DNA of 23,810 bases from Flavobacterium sp. (GCA_023253295.1 JALRGZ010000106.1:1-23810); one strand, 5' to 3'; counted from the first letter of the stretch, positions 15,863 to 23,810 are shown. Numbers and translations: made by a program. Notes: a model not told the origin generated them from the sequence alone.

Positions 15863-16897
15863 ATGCCAGAAGAAAGTATTGATCATATAGACTTTAAAGA
15901 ATTAGTAAAAAGAGCAATATCACAGCCTTTAGTTTCTCACATATATACTGCTGATCCATCTGCTCATGTGTTTAATGGAAAAATCTATATTTATCCTTCA
16001 CATGATATTGATGCTGAGATCCCATTCAATGATAATGGAGACCATTTTGGAATGGAAGATTATCATGTGATTTCTATGGATAGTATTACATCGGAAGCTA
16101 AAGATAATGGAGTTGCTTTACATGTAAAAGACGTACCATGGGCTGAACGACAAATGTGGGCTCCAGATGCTGCACATAAAAACGGAAAATACTATCTTTA
16201 TTTTCCTGCTAAAAGAGCCGATGGAATTTTCCAAATTGGAGTTGCAATCAGTGATTCTCCAACAGGTCCATTCATAGCTGAACCAAAAGCAATAGAAGGT
16301 AGTTATTCTATAGATCCAGCCGTTTTTGAAGACGAAGATGGTAAACATTACATGTATTTTGGTGGTATTTGGGGTGGGCAACTTCAAAAATACAGAAATA
16401 ATACCTTTGCAGCAGAAAATGAAGAACCAACTGAAAACGAAGCTGCTTTGGGACCTATTGTAGCCTTACTGTCAGATGACATGAAAGAATTTGCAGAAGC
16501 TCCAAAAGAAATTAAAATTCTAGACAAAGAGGGTAATGTACTATTAGCAGGAGATAATGAACGTCGTTTTTTTGAAGGTCCCTGGCTTCATAAATACAAA
16601 GGAAAATATTATTTCAGCTATTCTACTGGTGATACTCATTTCATCTGTTATGCCACAGGAGATAGTCCTTATGGCCCATTTACCTATCAAGGTATTATTC
16701 TTGAGCCCGTTGTTGGATGGACTACACATCACTCTATTTGTGAAGTAGAAGGCAAATGGTATTTGTTTTATCATGATTCAAGTCTTTCAAAAGGAGTAAC
16801 CCATTTAAGGTCAATAAAAGTTACTGAAATCACTTATAACGAGGATGGAACTATCGTCCCTATTAATGCCTATAATAATTTATATAGTGTTTTATAA
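15863..16897 (+). CDS. Glycoside hydrolase family 43 beta-xylosidase/arabinofuranosidase, cytoplasmic
   Basis: The 344-residue protein has no signal peptide (MPEESIDHID) and is a single five-bladed propeller. The three GH43 acidic residues are visible: base Asp31 in YTADPSAHVFNG, modulator Asp151 in YSIDPAVFEDEDG, and acid Glu238 in RFFEGPWLHKY. MWAPDAAHKNGKYYLYFPA and YFSYSTGDTHFICYATGDSPYGPF are also typical, and the overall pattern recalls subfamily 1. It is 37 bases after the transporter gene, so it should cleave imported oligosaccharides to xylose (or arabinose). Which of the two sugars is released cannot be decided from sequence. It is the last gene of the GH10 unit. Confidence 0.92.
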   Translation: MPEESIDHIDFKELVKRAISQPLVSHIYTADPSAHVFNGKIYIYPSHDIDAEIPFNDNGDHFGMEDYHVISMDSITSEAKDNGVALHVKDVPWAERQMWAPDAAHKNGKYYLYFPAKRADGIFQIGVAISDSPTGPFIAEPKAIEGSYSIDPAVFEDEDGKHYMYFGGIWGGQLQKYRNNTFAAENEEPTENEAALGPIVALLSDDMKEFAEAPKEIKILDKEGNVLLAGDNERRFFEGPWLHKYKGKYYFSYSTGDTHFICYATGDSPYGPFTYQGIILEPVVGWTTHHSICEVEGKWYLFYHDSSLSKGVTHLRSIKVTEITYNEDGTIVPINAYNNLYSVL

Positions 16898-16907
16898 TAT
16901 ACAAATC

Positions 16908-16941
16908 AAAAGGCTACCTATTGGGTAGCCTTTTTTTTTTT
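16908..16941 (+). terminator. Strong rho-independent terminator of the GH10-GPH-GH43 unit
   Basis: AAAAGGCTACC (16908-16918) pairs perfectly with GGTAGCCTTTT (16924-16934) around a 5-base loop, within a run of 11 T (16931-16941). It starts 11 bases after the GH43 stop. The remaining 249 bases up to 17190 are A+T-rich with no gene, and no convincing terminator for the opposing operon was found there. Confidence 0.93.
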
Positions 16942-17190
16942 AGTTCTCAAACTGTTTCTATTTTACAATATATATTAAGGAAAAATGTGTTTTAATTATT
17001 AATTACCATACTTTACACTATAAGCTTTAATAGCTATAAAGATATTATTATTTGTAATCATCAATTCTTTCTTTCCATCGAAACTGTTTTGCTTGTTATA
17101 TATACACCCAGCAATATTACGAAACAAATTATTATTTTCTATTTTCTATTTTCTTAGATGTTGGGTTACTTAAGCATTTAGAAAACTATC

Positions 17191-17889
17191 TTATTGCTTA
17201 GTAAAATACCATACCTGACCTATGGTATTTCCTCCTTTACCATCTTTCACAACTACATTCCAATAATACTTTGTCCCAGAAGTCAAAGCAGAAGTAGTAT
17301 ATGAAGCCGTTGTAATATCTGATGCTACTTTTTGTGTTGGTGGATTGGCTGTCCCAAAATATACATCATACTTCAAACTATCACCATCTGAATCAGTTGC
17401 TGTCCAACTTAAACTGGCTGAACTTGTACTAACAGATGCATTTAATGATGGTGAAACTAATACAGGTAAAAATGGAACATGATTTAATGAAGCCGCCATT
17501 TCAGTATAAAATTTGTACACCGGGGTATATGCACTTGCATTGTTCTTTTTATCAATTGCCTTAACTCTCCAATAGTAATATTTCCCTTTTTCTAAAGTAA
17601 CTTCTTTAGTTAAACCTATTATGGTATTGGAGACCAAATTCTGAGTAAAGTTAGCATCAGTTGCTATATCTAACTGATAATTAATCGCGTCACCGTCAGC
17701 ATCAGTCGATGCATTCCAATTAAATGAAACCGTATTATTGATACAAATCAAATTATTGGTAGGCGCATTTAAACTTGGTATTGTTGGTGCCACATTCTTA
17801 GCCGGAGCGGGGTCTGAATCCCCGTCTCCGCCACTACTACATGCTAATAACATGATTGAACTAATAAATAGAAAACTTATTTTTTTCAT
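17191..17889 (-). CDS. Surface-type lipoprotein with two fibronectin type III domains (copy 1)
   Basis: The 232-residue protein starts MKKISFLFIS and has a lipoprotein signal with Cys17 in LLACSSGGDGDSD. The Ser/Gly/Asp-rich stretch after the cysteine resembles surface-export signals of flavobacterial lipoproteins. Two FN3-like domains follow (about 35-125 and 133-232), each with a WR/WN-V-KD or KA core strand (YYYWRVKAIDKKNN; YYWNVVVKDGKGG). An ATG two codons earlier is possible, but the second ATG aligns with the paralogue at 21433-22116 and puts both cysteines at 17. It begins 11 bases after the GH30 stop, so it is co-transcribed. No catalytic motif is seen; a binding, docking or scaffold role on the cell surface is an inference. 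Confidence 0.82.
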   Translation of the reverse strand: MKKISFLFISSIMLLACSSGGDGDSDPAPAKNVAPTIPSLNAPTNNLICINNTVSFNWNASTDADGDAINYQLDIATDANFTQNLVSNTIIGLTKEVTLEKGKYYYWRVKAIDKKNNASAYTPVYKFYTEMAASLNHVPFLPVLVSPSLNASVSTSSASLSWTATDSDGDSLKYDVYFGTANPPTQKVASDITTASYTTSALTSGTKYYWNVVVKDGKGGNTIGQVWYFTKQ

Positions 17890-18581
17890 ATCCACATTAA
17901 TTACTTTTTAATAATTTTTACTATCTGAACTGGATTTGATTGTACTTTAACAAAGTAAATACCTGCCGGTTGTTTTTCTAAATCCAAATGTACTTTCCCA
18001 TTTTCTATTGGGTAAAGCGCTTTCGAGATTAATGTACCTCCTACTGTATAAAATTCAATTACAGCTGATGTATCATTTGTGGATAAATAAACATCAAATG
18101 GTCCTTGTGTTGGATTTGGAACCGCTTTAACTAAATCATAAAGAGTTATTGTTTTAGCAAAAGTCCCCTCACAGGGTTTAGAGGTTGTAACTTCTAATAC
18201 ATCTCCATTATTTACATCTACTGTGAAATTAGAACTATTGGTCTCAAATTGTAATACCCCATTCACATTTACCTGATAAGGAGCTGTTCCTGATTGAATA
18301 TCAACTTCTAATTTATCAGATACTGATGTAGTTTTAGCTGTGATAGCTGTACTTTCAGGAACTACAATTGAATAACATTGCTTGATATTTCCTTCCGCTA
18401 TGTTTACACAAATATCATACGTATTAGGTGTTAAATTCATTAATGACAATGTCTTATCTGTAAATGTTTTACTAACACCATTTACTGTAGCTGAGTAAGT
18501 TAAATTTTGTGTTGCAGTAATTTTTATTTGTCCATTATTTTTGTCGGGACATGTTTCTCCTGATACCTCAATAGCAAAATT
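17191..18581 (-). repeat. Duplicated block, copy 1: T9SS tail plus FN3 lipoprotein gene
   Basis: The last 226 codons of the GH30 gene and the following lipoprotein gene correspond colinearly to 21433-22804. The tails align over exactly 226 residues without a gap, with about 157 identical (about 69%, hand count). The DNA is also clearly similar. Sequence upstream in the two host genes is unrelated. Confidence 0.88.
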
Positions 18582-21146
18582 GTTTGCTCCAATAATTAAA
18601 CAACCATTAGAATCAACTGACTGACCAGAAGGTGTATTTGGACAAAGATCAATATTATTAGGTACTCCATCGGCATCAGTGTCATCGACTGTATCAAATT
18701 TGAGAGGAATACTTGCTGCTGAGTAGTTATTTTCGGAAGTAATATAAGCTGTAAATGGATTTAAATCGGAAACCGAAGCTGTAGTTACTGCATAAAAATT
18801 TGTTACATTATCAATGGTTTTTAAAACATAACTTTTCACAGGAGATTTATGCGTTATATATACTGGTACAAAATTATTGACTAATAGATTTTTAGGAGTT
18901 GAAACAGCTCCACTACCATTAAAAGTAAAGGTTCCGTTTGCGCTAATTAAAACAGGAGTATTTGCAGGAATAATTCCATTTTTAATTGATGTACAAATAA
19001 CATTAGTAGAGGATGAAACCATAGTATATGCAGTAACTCCTGTAGGGATTGATGCTTCAAAAGGTAAGATTAAAGTTCTATATCCAGAAAAGACAGCTGT
19101 ATAAGTAGCCGAAATGGTGCTAAAATTAAATGGAACTTGAAAATCTCCACTCTGGTCAATTAGCGCTAATAAATTTGCACTGTTATTTGCAATAACATTA
19201 GTTGTAAGCCCTGTATAACCTTGAGGCACATAATAAATAGAATTCTTATTTACAGCCAATTGATTCCAGTTTTTATTTGAGGGAATTGCCGTAGTATTAC
19301 GAAAATCGATAGATGTACTGTAATTACTTTGCAAAGCATCCAATAAATTACTGTCGTCATCAGAATAAACTCCTGAAAATTTAGAGGCCTTTTCGTTGCC
19401 AATATTTAAATAAACATCCCCAAAATTCATCGTAAGCACTGAACTGTAATTGGAATTTGTGAGGCTAATAATGCCTTTAATACCATCAGCCAATGTTGCT
19501 GTAGAAATATCTAAAACAATATCAAAACTACCAGTTGTTGGGAAATTTACTCGTCCGTAATTTTTAGTCATTTCCAACCCAGCAGCGTTTACATATCTAA
19601 GCGTAGTATTATCAGAATAGCGACTTCCAGCAGATGTTGCGCTATTAACATGAATTACTAATTTATTATACCTATCATCAAGAGCAATATAACCATTTGT
19701 TGCTGTAGTATTTGAGCTAAACAAAGGACTTGAATTAGACCATATTTTTGTTTGACCACTAATTTTATAAGCTGTTCCAAATGCAGCATTAGTAGTCGGC
19801 TGATCATCCAGTTTATTATAATGAATATCTTCCCAAACCATATTAGATGGTAATCTATCGCTATTTTTATTAAAAACAAAAGTGATAACACTAGAAGCAT
19901 CTACAGTAACAGTAGGACGAAAAGTTTGTTCATTATAAACAAGACTAGATACAGCATAATCATTTGTTGAATTCGTAATTGTTTTTGATCCTGAAACAGT
20001 ATAAAATGGTAAATCTACAGTAACTGTTGAAGGCTCTGGTGCTGTATTATACACAAATAAAACAACTTTATTTCCATCATCAGAAATATATGAAGATCCT
20101 TTTAAGACACCCTCATCAGTCCATGTAGCATTGATTCTGGTCTTTCCTGTTACATTTTTAGCTAATTGTTGAAGAATACGTCCTCTTTTGGTAATTTCGC
20201 CACTAATTGAACCATATGATCCATCGCCCATCAGTCCGTAATAACGCTTAGTGGCATAATGAATCCAGGCATTTACATTCCCTAACAATGCATCATTTAC
20301 TTTTTCTGTAAAGTTAAATGCATCCTTTTTCCAATCAAAATCTCTAACTACAGGAGATTCTTGTTCTAACCAGTTTATAAGAAATTCAGTTTGCCAAATT
20401 TCCTTTCCGAGATTTTGATACTGTTTATATGAATTTTGTAATTCTCCGTATTGGTGACCTGCATATACTTCAAAATTGGCTAATACTTCAGGAGTATTCA
20501 AAACATTTGCAAAACTATCTGTCAACCCAACAGATTCGGGAGCAATTACCTTACAATCAATAAGGTTTGCATAATCTCTAATAAAAACTTTCATTTCTTC
20601 TGGAGTCCAAATACAACCTTGATATGTAGCTCCCCAATCTGGTTCATTCTGAATCGATATATATTGTAGATTTACTCCATTATTTTTAAGATAGAGTACA
20701 AAATCGTTCAAATAATTAGCATAATCAGCATAATTTTCCTGTTTTAAATGGCTAGAAACCTTATTGCCTGTACCATCATCACAAACGGCTGATTCACAAC
20801 TAGGTGTTTTCCATTCCGCAGGCATTGACCAAGGAGTGGCAAACATTGTTATTCCCAAAGATTGCGCTAATTGTGCTGTCGCCAAAACTTGATTCCAAAA
20901 AGATTTAGTAGGGATATACAAACGCATGATATTATAACCAGCTTCACTATTTGCTCCCCAAACCTTTTGAATTTCTGATGTGGACATATGATTATAACCA
21001 AATTGCGGACTATTAACAAATCCTCCAAAACCGGTAACTTTCTGATAAGCTATATTCTTATCAATTTTAACTTTTGGATTCTGTGCGAACCCTTGGCTGT
21101 AAAAAATTATTCCAAGAATAAATGTAAGTTTTATTTTTATTTTCAT
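17901..21146 (-). CDS. GH30 subfamily 8-like glucuronoxylanase, multidomain, T9SS-exported
   Basis: The 1081-residue protein has a signal peptide ending near GFAQ (19-22). The GH30 barrel plus side beta domain covers about 23-425, with acid/base Glu168 (SIQNEPDW) and nucleophile Glu254 (IWQTEFLI). Arg301 in ATKRYYG aligns with the arginine that binds 4-O-methylglucuronic acid in GH30_8, so cutting guided by glucuronate branches is likely. Then come a CBM-like beta-sandwich (about 432-590), a second unassigned module with YRTLILPFEASIPTGVTAY (about 620-815), one TSP3-type calcium loop (DTDADGVPNNIDLCPN, 822-837), a Cys-containing Ig-like region (856-1006), and the T9SS type A domain from VPNPT (1009) to the basic end KIIKK. 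The start is the ATG at 21146; upstream TTG codons are rejected. An FN3 lipoprotein gene follows 11 bases downstream. Confidence 0.93.
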   Translation of the reverse strand: MKIKIKLTFILGIIFYSQGFAQNPKVKIDKNIAYQKVTGFGGFVNSPQFGYNHMSTSEIQKVWGANSEAGYNIMRLYIPTKSFWNQVLATAQLAQSLGITMFATPWSMPAEWKTPSCESAVCDDGTGNKVSSHLKQENYADYANYLNDFVLYLKNNGVNLQYISIQNEPDWGATYQGCIWTPEEMKVFIRDYANLIDCKVIAPESVGLTDSFANVLNTPEVLANFEVYAGHQYGELQNSYKQYQNLGKEIWQTEFLINWLEQESPVVRDFDWKKDAFNFTEKVNDALLGNVNAWIHYATKRYYGLMGDGSYGSISGEITKRGRILQQLAKNVTGKTRINATWTDEGVLKGSSYISDDGNKVVLFVYNTAPEPSTVTVDLPFYTVSGSKTITNSTNDYAVSSLVYNEQTFRPTVTVDASSVITFVFNKNSDRLPSNMVWEDIHYNKLDDQPTTNAAFGTAYKISGQTKIWSNSSPLFSSNTTATNGYIALDDRYNKLVIHVNSATSAGSRYSDNTTLRYVNAAGLEMTKNYGRVNFPTTGSFDIVLDISTATLADGIKGIISLTNSNYSSVLTMNFGDVYLNIGNEKASKFSGVYSDDDSNLLDALQSNYSTSIDFRNTTAIPSNKNWNQLAVNKNSIYYVPQGYTGLTTNVIANNSANLLALIDQSGDFQVPFNFSTISATYTAVFSGYRTLILPFEASIPTGVTAYTMVSSSTNVICTSIKNGIIPANTPVLISANGTFTFNGSGAVSTPKNLLVNNFVPVYITHKSPVKSYVLKTIDNVTNFYAVTTASVSDLNPFTAYITSENNYSAASIPLKFDTVDDTDADGVPNNIDLCPNTPSGQSVDSNGCLIIGANNFAIEVSGETCPDKNNGQIKITATQNLTYSATVNGVSKTFTDKTLSLMNLTPNTYDICVNIAEGNIKQCYSIVVPESTAITAKTTSVSDKLEVDIQSGTAPYQVNVNGVLQFETNSSNFTVDVNNGDVLEVTTSKPCEGTFAKTITLYDLVKAVPNPTQGPFDVYLSTNDTSAVIEFYTVGGTLISKALYPIENGKVHLDLEKQPAGIYFVKVQSNPVQIVKIIKK

Positions 21147-21262
21147 ACACAATAGAGTTATGATTACATTTTTAAAGTTGATAGCAGTTATTTTTCATTA
21201 AATGATAGATCAAGTTTATAAATTAGAAAAAACAAAACAATTAATATTCAGCTTCTTATAAA

Positions 21263-21276
21263 TTATGAATTCATAA
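21263..21276. promoter_or_regulatory. 14-bp palindrome upstream of the GH30 gene
   Basis: TTATGAATTCATAA is a perfect palindrome about 117 bases before the GH30 start, in the 286-base gap after the terminator of the upstream module. It could be a control site for the GH30-lipoprotein unit. It does not match the GCAAnCGATTGC core, and chance is possible in such A+T-rich DNA. Confidence 0.3.
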
Positions 21277-21340
21277 GAAACCTACCTAAAAATTAAGAAT
21301 ATCTATTAAAAAATATTTCCCTATCTTTTTCATTTTTTTT

Positions 21341-21379
21341 AAAAAAATATGAGACCATCCTAAATTAAGGTGGTCCCAT
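21341..21379 (-). terminator. Terminator of the upstream T9SS protein-lipoprotein unit
   Basis: On the minus strand, arms 21379-21367 (ATGGGACCACCTT) and 21361-21349 (AGGATGGTCTCAT, read in the minus direction) pair with G-U pairs and one mismatch around a 5-base loop. A run of seven T follows. It is about 54 bases after the lipoprotein stop and separates the two tandem modules into two transcripts. Confidence 0.72.
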
Positions 21380-21432
21380 ATCAAACTTCTTTTAGTTATA
21401 AAAATTTATAAAATAATTACTGTTTGCAAAAC

Positions 21433-22116
21433 TTATTGCACTGTAAAATCCCAAACTGAACCTATTGTGGTTCCTCCTTTACCATCTTTTACAACAACTT
21501 TCCAATAATATTTTGTTCCTGTTAGTAATGAAGAAGCTGTATAAGATGCTGTTGACAAATCAGATGCTACTTTTTGAGTAGGAGTGTTTGAAGTTCCTAA
21601 ATACACATCATATAACAAATTATCATTATCAGCATCTACTGCTGTCCAACTTAATGCAACGGAACTACCACTAACGCTAGAATGTAATTCTGGTAATCCT
21701 AATACTGGTACTGTTGGTAAATGATTTACTGTTCCCTGGTTTTCAGTAAAAAAGGTATATACTGCTGTGTAATTATCTGCATTATTTTTTGAATCAATTG
21801 CTTTTACACGCCAAAAATAAAATTTCCCTTTCTCTAAAGACAATGATTTACTCAATGAAGCAGTCGTTGAAGTAACTACATTTTGAGTGAATGCATTATC
21901 TGTGGCAACATCTAATTGATAAGTAATCGCATCTTTTTGAGCATCAGATGAAGCACTCCACTTAAATTCTACCGTATTATCTATACAAACCAAATTATTT
22001 GTTGGATAAACTAAACTTGGAATAGTTGGTGGAGTTTGGACATCACTGTCATCTCCACCACTACTACAAGAAGAAAATAGTGCCAAACTCAATATAAATA
22101 AACTTATTTTTTTCAT
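21433..22116 (-). CDS. Surface-type lipoprotein with two fibronectin type III domains (copy 2)
   Basis: The 227-residue protein begins MKKISLFILS with a lipobox cysteine at position 17 (LFSSCSSGGDDSD), the same position as in copy 1. It has two FN3-like domains (about 30-120 and 128-227) with cores FYFWRVKAIDSKNN and YYWKVVVKDGKGG. It aligns with copy 1 over its full length at roughly 60% identity by eye. It starts 7 bases after the stop of the T9SS-tailed protein and is followed by a terminator. Both copies keep the acidic stretch after the cysteine, suggesting that both are exposed on the cell surface. No known function can be assigned. Confidence 0.83.
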   Translation of the reverse strand: MKKISLFILSLALFSSCSSGGDDSDVQTPPTIPSLVYPTNNLVCIDNTVEFKWSASSDAQKDAITYQLDVATDNAFTQNVVTSTTASLSKSLSLEKGKFYFWRVKAIDSKNNADNYTAVYTFFTENQGTVNHLPTVPVLGLPELHSSVSGSSVALSWTAVDADNDNLLYDVYLGTSNTPTQKVASDLSTASYTASSLLTGTKYYWKVVVKDGKGGTTIGSVWDFTVQ

Positions 22117-22804
22117 ATCAAAACTACTTTTTAATGATTTTAATTGTTTCTAAAGGATTGGATTGTATTCTAACAAAATAAACTCCAGCAGGTGCTTTTC
22201 CTAAATCCAAATGTACTTTCCCGTTTTCAATGGTATAAACTGATTTCGAAACTAATGTTCCTGTAACAGTATAAATTCCTATTTCTACTGAGCTGTCATT
22301 AGTAGGTAAATAGATATCAAAAGGACCGTCTGTAGGATTTGGAACTGCTTTAGCAGCGTCATAAAGTGTAATTGTTTTAGTCAAACTTCCTTCACATAAT
22401 TTTGAAGTAGTAACTTCTAAAACATCTCCTGAATTTACTGCAACATCAAAATTTGTATTATTAGTTTCAAATTGTAATACCCCATTAACATTTACCTGAT
22501 AAGGAGCTGTCCCAGATTCAATTTCAACATGTAATTTATCTGATAAAGTACTTGTTTTTCCGGATATAGCAGCACTTGCCGGAATTACTACAGTATAACA
22601 TTGTTTAGTACTTGTTCCTGAAGCCTCAATACATATATCATAAGTACCCGGATTAAGATTTGTTAAGGCTAACGTTTTATTTGTAAAGGCTTTTGATACT
22701 CCGTTAACGGTTGCCGTATAGGTTAAATTCTGGTTAGCGGTAATTGTAATTTGACCATTGTTCTTATTTGGACAACTTTCACCAACTGTTTCAATAGAAT
22801 AGTT
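21433..22804 (-). repeat. Duplicated block, copy 2: T9SS tail plus FN3 lipoprotein gene
   Basis: This is the partner of 17191-18581: the last 226 codons of the truncated gene (22804-22124) plus the lipoprotein gene. Both copies keep the same gene order, strand and a very short spacer (7 and 11 bases). The region before 22804 (cadherin-like domain) has no counterpart in the GH30 gene. Confidence 0.88.
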
Positions 22805-23810
22805 ATTTGTTATATCTGAAACGGCAGTTACGCTGTAAGTCTTTGCTGTTCCATCTTCAGCAAAAACATTGATGTAATAAATATTATTACCGGTAGAAAA
22901 CTGCTTAGCACCATCTCCGCTAACTGTGGCTTTGTTATTGTTAGCAGTAGCGTTTAACGTTATATTTGTTGTATTCGGAGCTAATGTTACTTTGTAGTCT
23001 GTAACATTAGGAGAAAAGGCTGGTGAGAGTATACCTGATGATACAGAAAGAGCACTAAGCGTAGCATCGTTACTGTACACGTTTTGTACAACAGTATTTG
23101 AAAAATCTACCGTAATATTATCCATGAAATAATTACCTGAACCAGTTGCCGAGCCTAAGACAAGTTGAAAAGCATTTAAGGCTTTTTCTTCAGTAGTAAG
23201 GTTCATCGTGGAAAACTGATGTGTAATTGTACCCCAAACATTGTCTGAAATAGTTTGATTTGCAGAAGGGTAACTTGTCAGACCTGTTCTGGTACCTATA
23301 GCTGCTCCTACATTCGTACCATCGCTGGCACTACGTATGGTCATTCTCATACCCGCACCTGCACTTCCAGTTGCGAGAGTGGCTCTCATATCAAAGACCA
23401 CTTTATCACAATCCCCCAGTGTTTTTCCTTGAGGCAAGCGAATCTCAAATACAGGAAATGCGTTATTATTACTTGTAGCATTTGGAATTTTTCGAACATT
23501 TAATACCTTACCTCTTGCCACACCTGTAGATTGTTCAGGAGCAGGGTCTGCCACCACCTCGGTCATGTATTCGTGACTTGTATTGAGTGTAAACAACGGG
23601 TAAGAATCCCCCAAGTTATTAGAGTTAAAATCAACAACTACATTTGTTGGTTTATAAGTTACTTTTGACCTCATCACTGTAACGGTGTATGTTCGTGATG
23701 GGTATTGAGATGTGACGTTAATATTAAAAGTGTTTACCCCTAAAGCAAGCTGCTTTGTACCACCACCTGTAACTGTTGTACCGGCATTTGCAATTGCATT
23801 TAGCTGAATC
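22124..23810 (-). CDS. T9SS-exported multidomain protein with cadherin-like and CBM-like domains (5' end outside the window)
   Basis: The frame stays open to the window edge, so the GTG/ATG codons near 23674 are internal; 561 residues are visible. Order: the end of a cadherin-like beta-sandwich repeat (1-45, LALGVNTFNINVT then TYTVTV); a CBM-like beta-sandwich (about 52-245) beginning VVVDFNSNNLGDSY and ending YFMDNITVDF, the ending common in galactose-binding-like modules; a second cadherin-like repeat (about 248-332, LSPAFSPNVTDYKVTLAPN, AKTYSVTAV); the Cys-containing Ig-like tail (336-486); and a T9SS type A domain from VPNPT to KIIKK. The last 226 residues match the GH30 tail. The catalytic part, if any, is missing. 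A secreted xylanase with an added binding module is likely from context but unproven. Confidence 0.85.
   Translation of the reverse strand, partial: IQLNAIANAGTTVTGGGTKQLALGVNTFNINVTSQYPSRTYTVTVMRSKVTYKPTNVVVDFNSNNLGDSYPLFTLNTSHEYMTEVVADPAPEQSTGVARGKVLNVRKIPNATSNNNAFPVFEIRLPQGKTLGDCDKVVFDMRATLATGSAGAGMRMTIRSASDGTNVGAAIGTRTGLTSYPSANQTISDNVWGTITHQFSTMNLTTEEKALNAFQLVLGSATGSGNYFMDNITVDFSNTVVQNVYSNDATLSALSVSSGILSPAFSPNVTDYKVTLAPNTTNITLNATANNNKATVSGDGAKQFSTGNNIYYINVFAEDGTAKTYSVTAVSDITNNYSIETVGESCPNKNNGQITITANQNLTYTATVNGVSKAFTNKTLALTNLNPGTYDICIEASGTSTKQCYTVVIPASAAISGKTSTLSDKLHVEIESGTAPYQVNVNGVLQFETNNTNFDVAVNSGDVLEVTTSKLCEGSLTKTITLYDAAKAVPNPTDGPFDIYLPTNDSSVEIGIYTVTGTLVSKSVYTIENGKVHLDLGKAPAGVYFVRIQSNPLETIKIIKK

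Noticed and set aside
17135..17156. Tandem TTTTCTA units after the FN3 lipoprotein gene
   Set aside because: Only about three short units in very A+T-rich DNA; treated as low complexity, not a CRISPR or functional repeat.
17105..17168. ACCCAGCA/TGTTGGGT as a terminator for the GH30-lipoprotein operon
   Set aside because: The arms are about 50 bases apart and imperfect on the transcribed strand, with no following T run.
17191..22116. FN3 lipoproteins as SusE/SusF-type starch-binding homologues
   Set aside because: There is no SusC/D pair, the domains are FN3-like rather than CBM-like, and pairing is with T9SS proteins; only the lipoprotein nature is similar.
23672..23677. Start of the right-hand gene at GTG/ATG near 23674
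   Set aside because: The same frame stays open to the window end and encodes the continuation of a cadherin-like repeat, so the gene is truncated.

Overview
The window reads as a xylan and xylose utilisation locus from an AT-rich member of the Bacteroidota, most likely Flavobacteriia. The clues are two proteins ending in a type IX secretion (T9SS) type A sorting domain, paired surface-type lipoproteins with Ser/Gly/Asp-rich residues after the lipid cysteine, TAnnTTTG-type -7 boxes, A-rich translation starts without Shine-Dalgarno sites, and protein families typical of flavobacterial polysaccharide loci. No SusC/SusD pair, tRNA, rRNA, intact mobile element or CRISPR array is visible.

Layout: (1) Bases 2-1570 (+) hold the 3' part of a GH29 alpha-L-fucosidase-like gene, closed by a terminator. 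(2) Bases 7271-1838 (-) form a catabolic operon: xylB, xylA, a TalC-type transaldolase, and a transketolase split into N- and C-terminal subunit genes, ending at a terminator. (3) Bases 7648-8685 (+) encode a divergent LacI-family regulator; a perfect 24-bp palindrome lies in the 376-bp gap between it and xylB. (4) Bases 12920-8740 (-) encode an exported GH3 beta-xylosidase and a SASA-type acetylesterase. (5) Bases 13240-16897 (+), divergent from GH3, encode a GH10 xylanase lipoprotein, a GPH-family sugar:cation symporter and a cytoplasmic GH43 enzyme, ending at a strong terminator. (6) Bases 23810-17191 (-) contain two tandem modules. Each is a large T9SS-exported protein followed by a small lipoprotein with two fibronectin type III domains. 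The downstream module carries a GH30 subfamily 8-like glucuronoxylanase; the upstream protein is cut by the window end and shows cadherin-like and CBM-like domains.

Working model (inference): surface GH10 and GH30_8 enzymes cut (glucurono)xylan, the esterase removes acetyl groups, and GH3 trims oligosaccharides in the periplasm. The GPH carrier imports xylose or xylo-oligosaccharides, and GH43 finishes hydrolysis in the cytoplasm. Xylose isomerase and xylulokinase then make xylulose-5-phosphate, which transketolase and transaldolase send into glycolysis. A second copy of the core GCAAnCGATTGC in the GH3/GH10 gap, overlapping a -7 box, suggests that the LacI-type protein couples hydrolysis and catabolism.

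The most unusual structure is the duplication of a 1.4-kb block made of a 226-codon T9SS tail plus the following FN3 lipoprotein gene, attached to two different N-terminal protein architectures. This suggests that the lipoprotein belongs functionally with the tail rather than with the enzyme.
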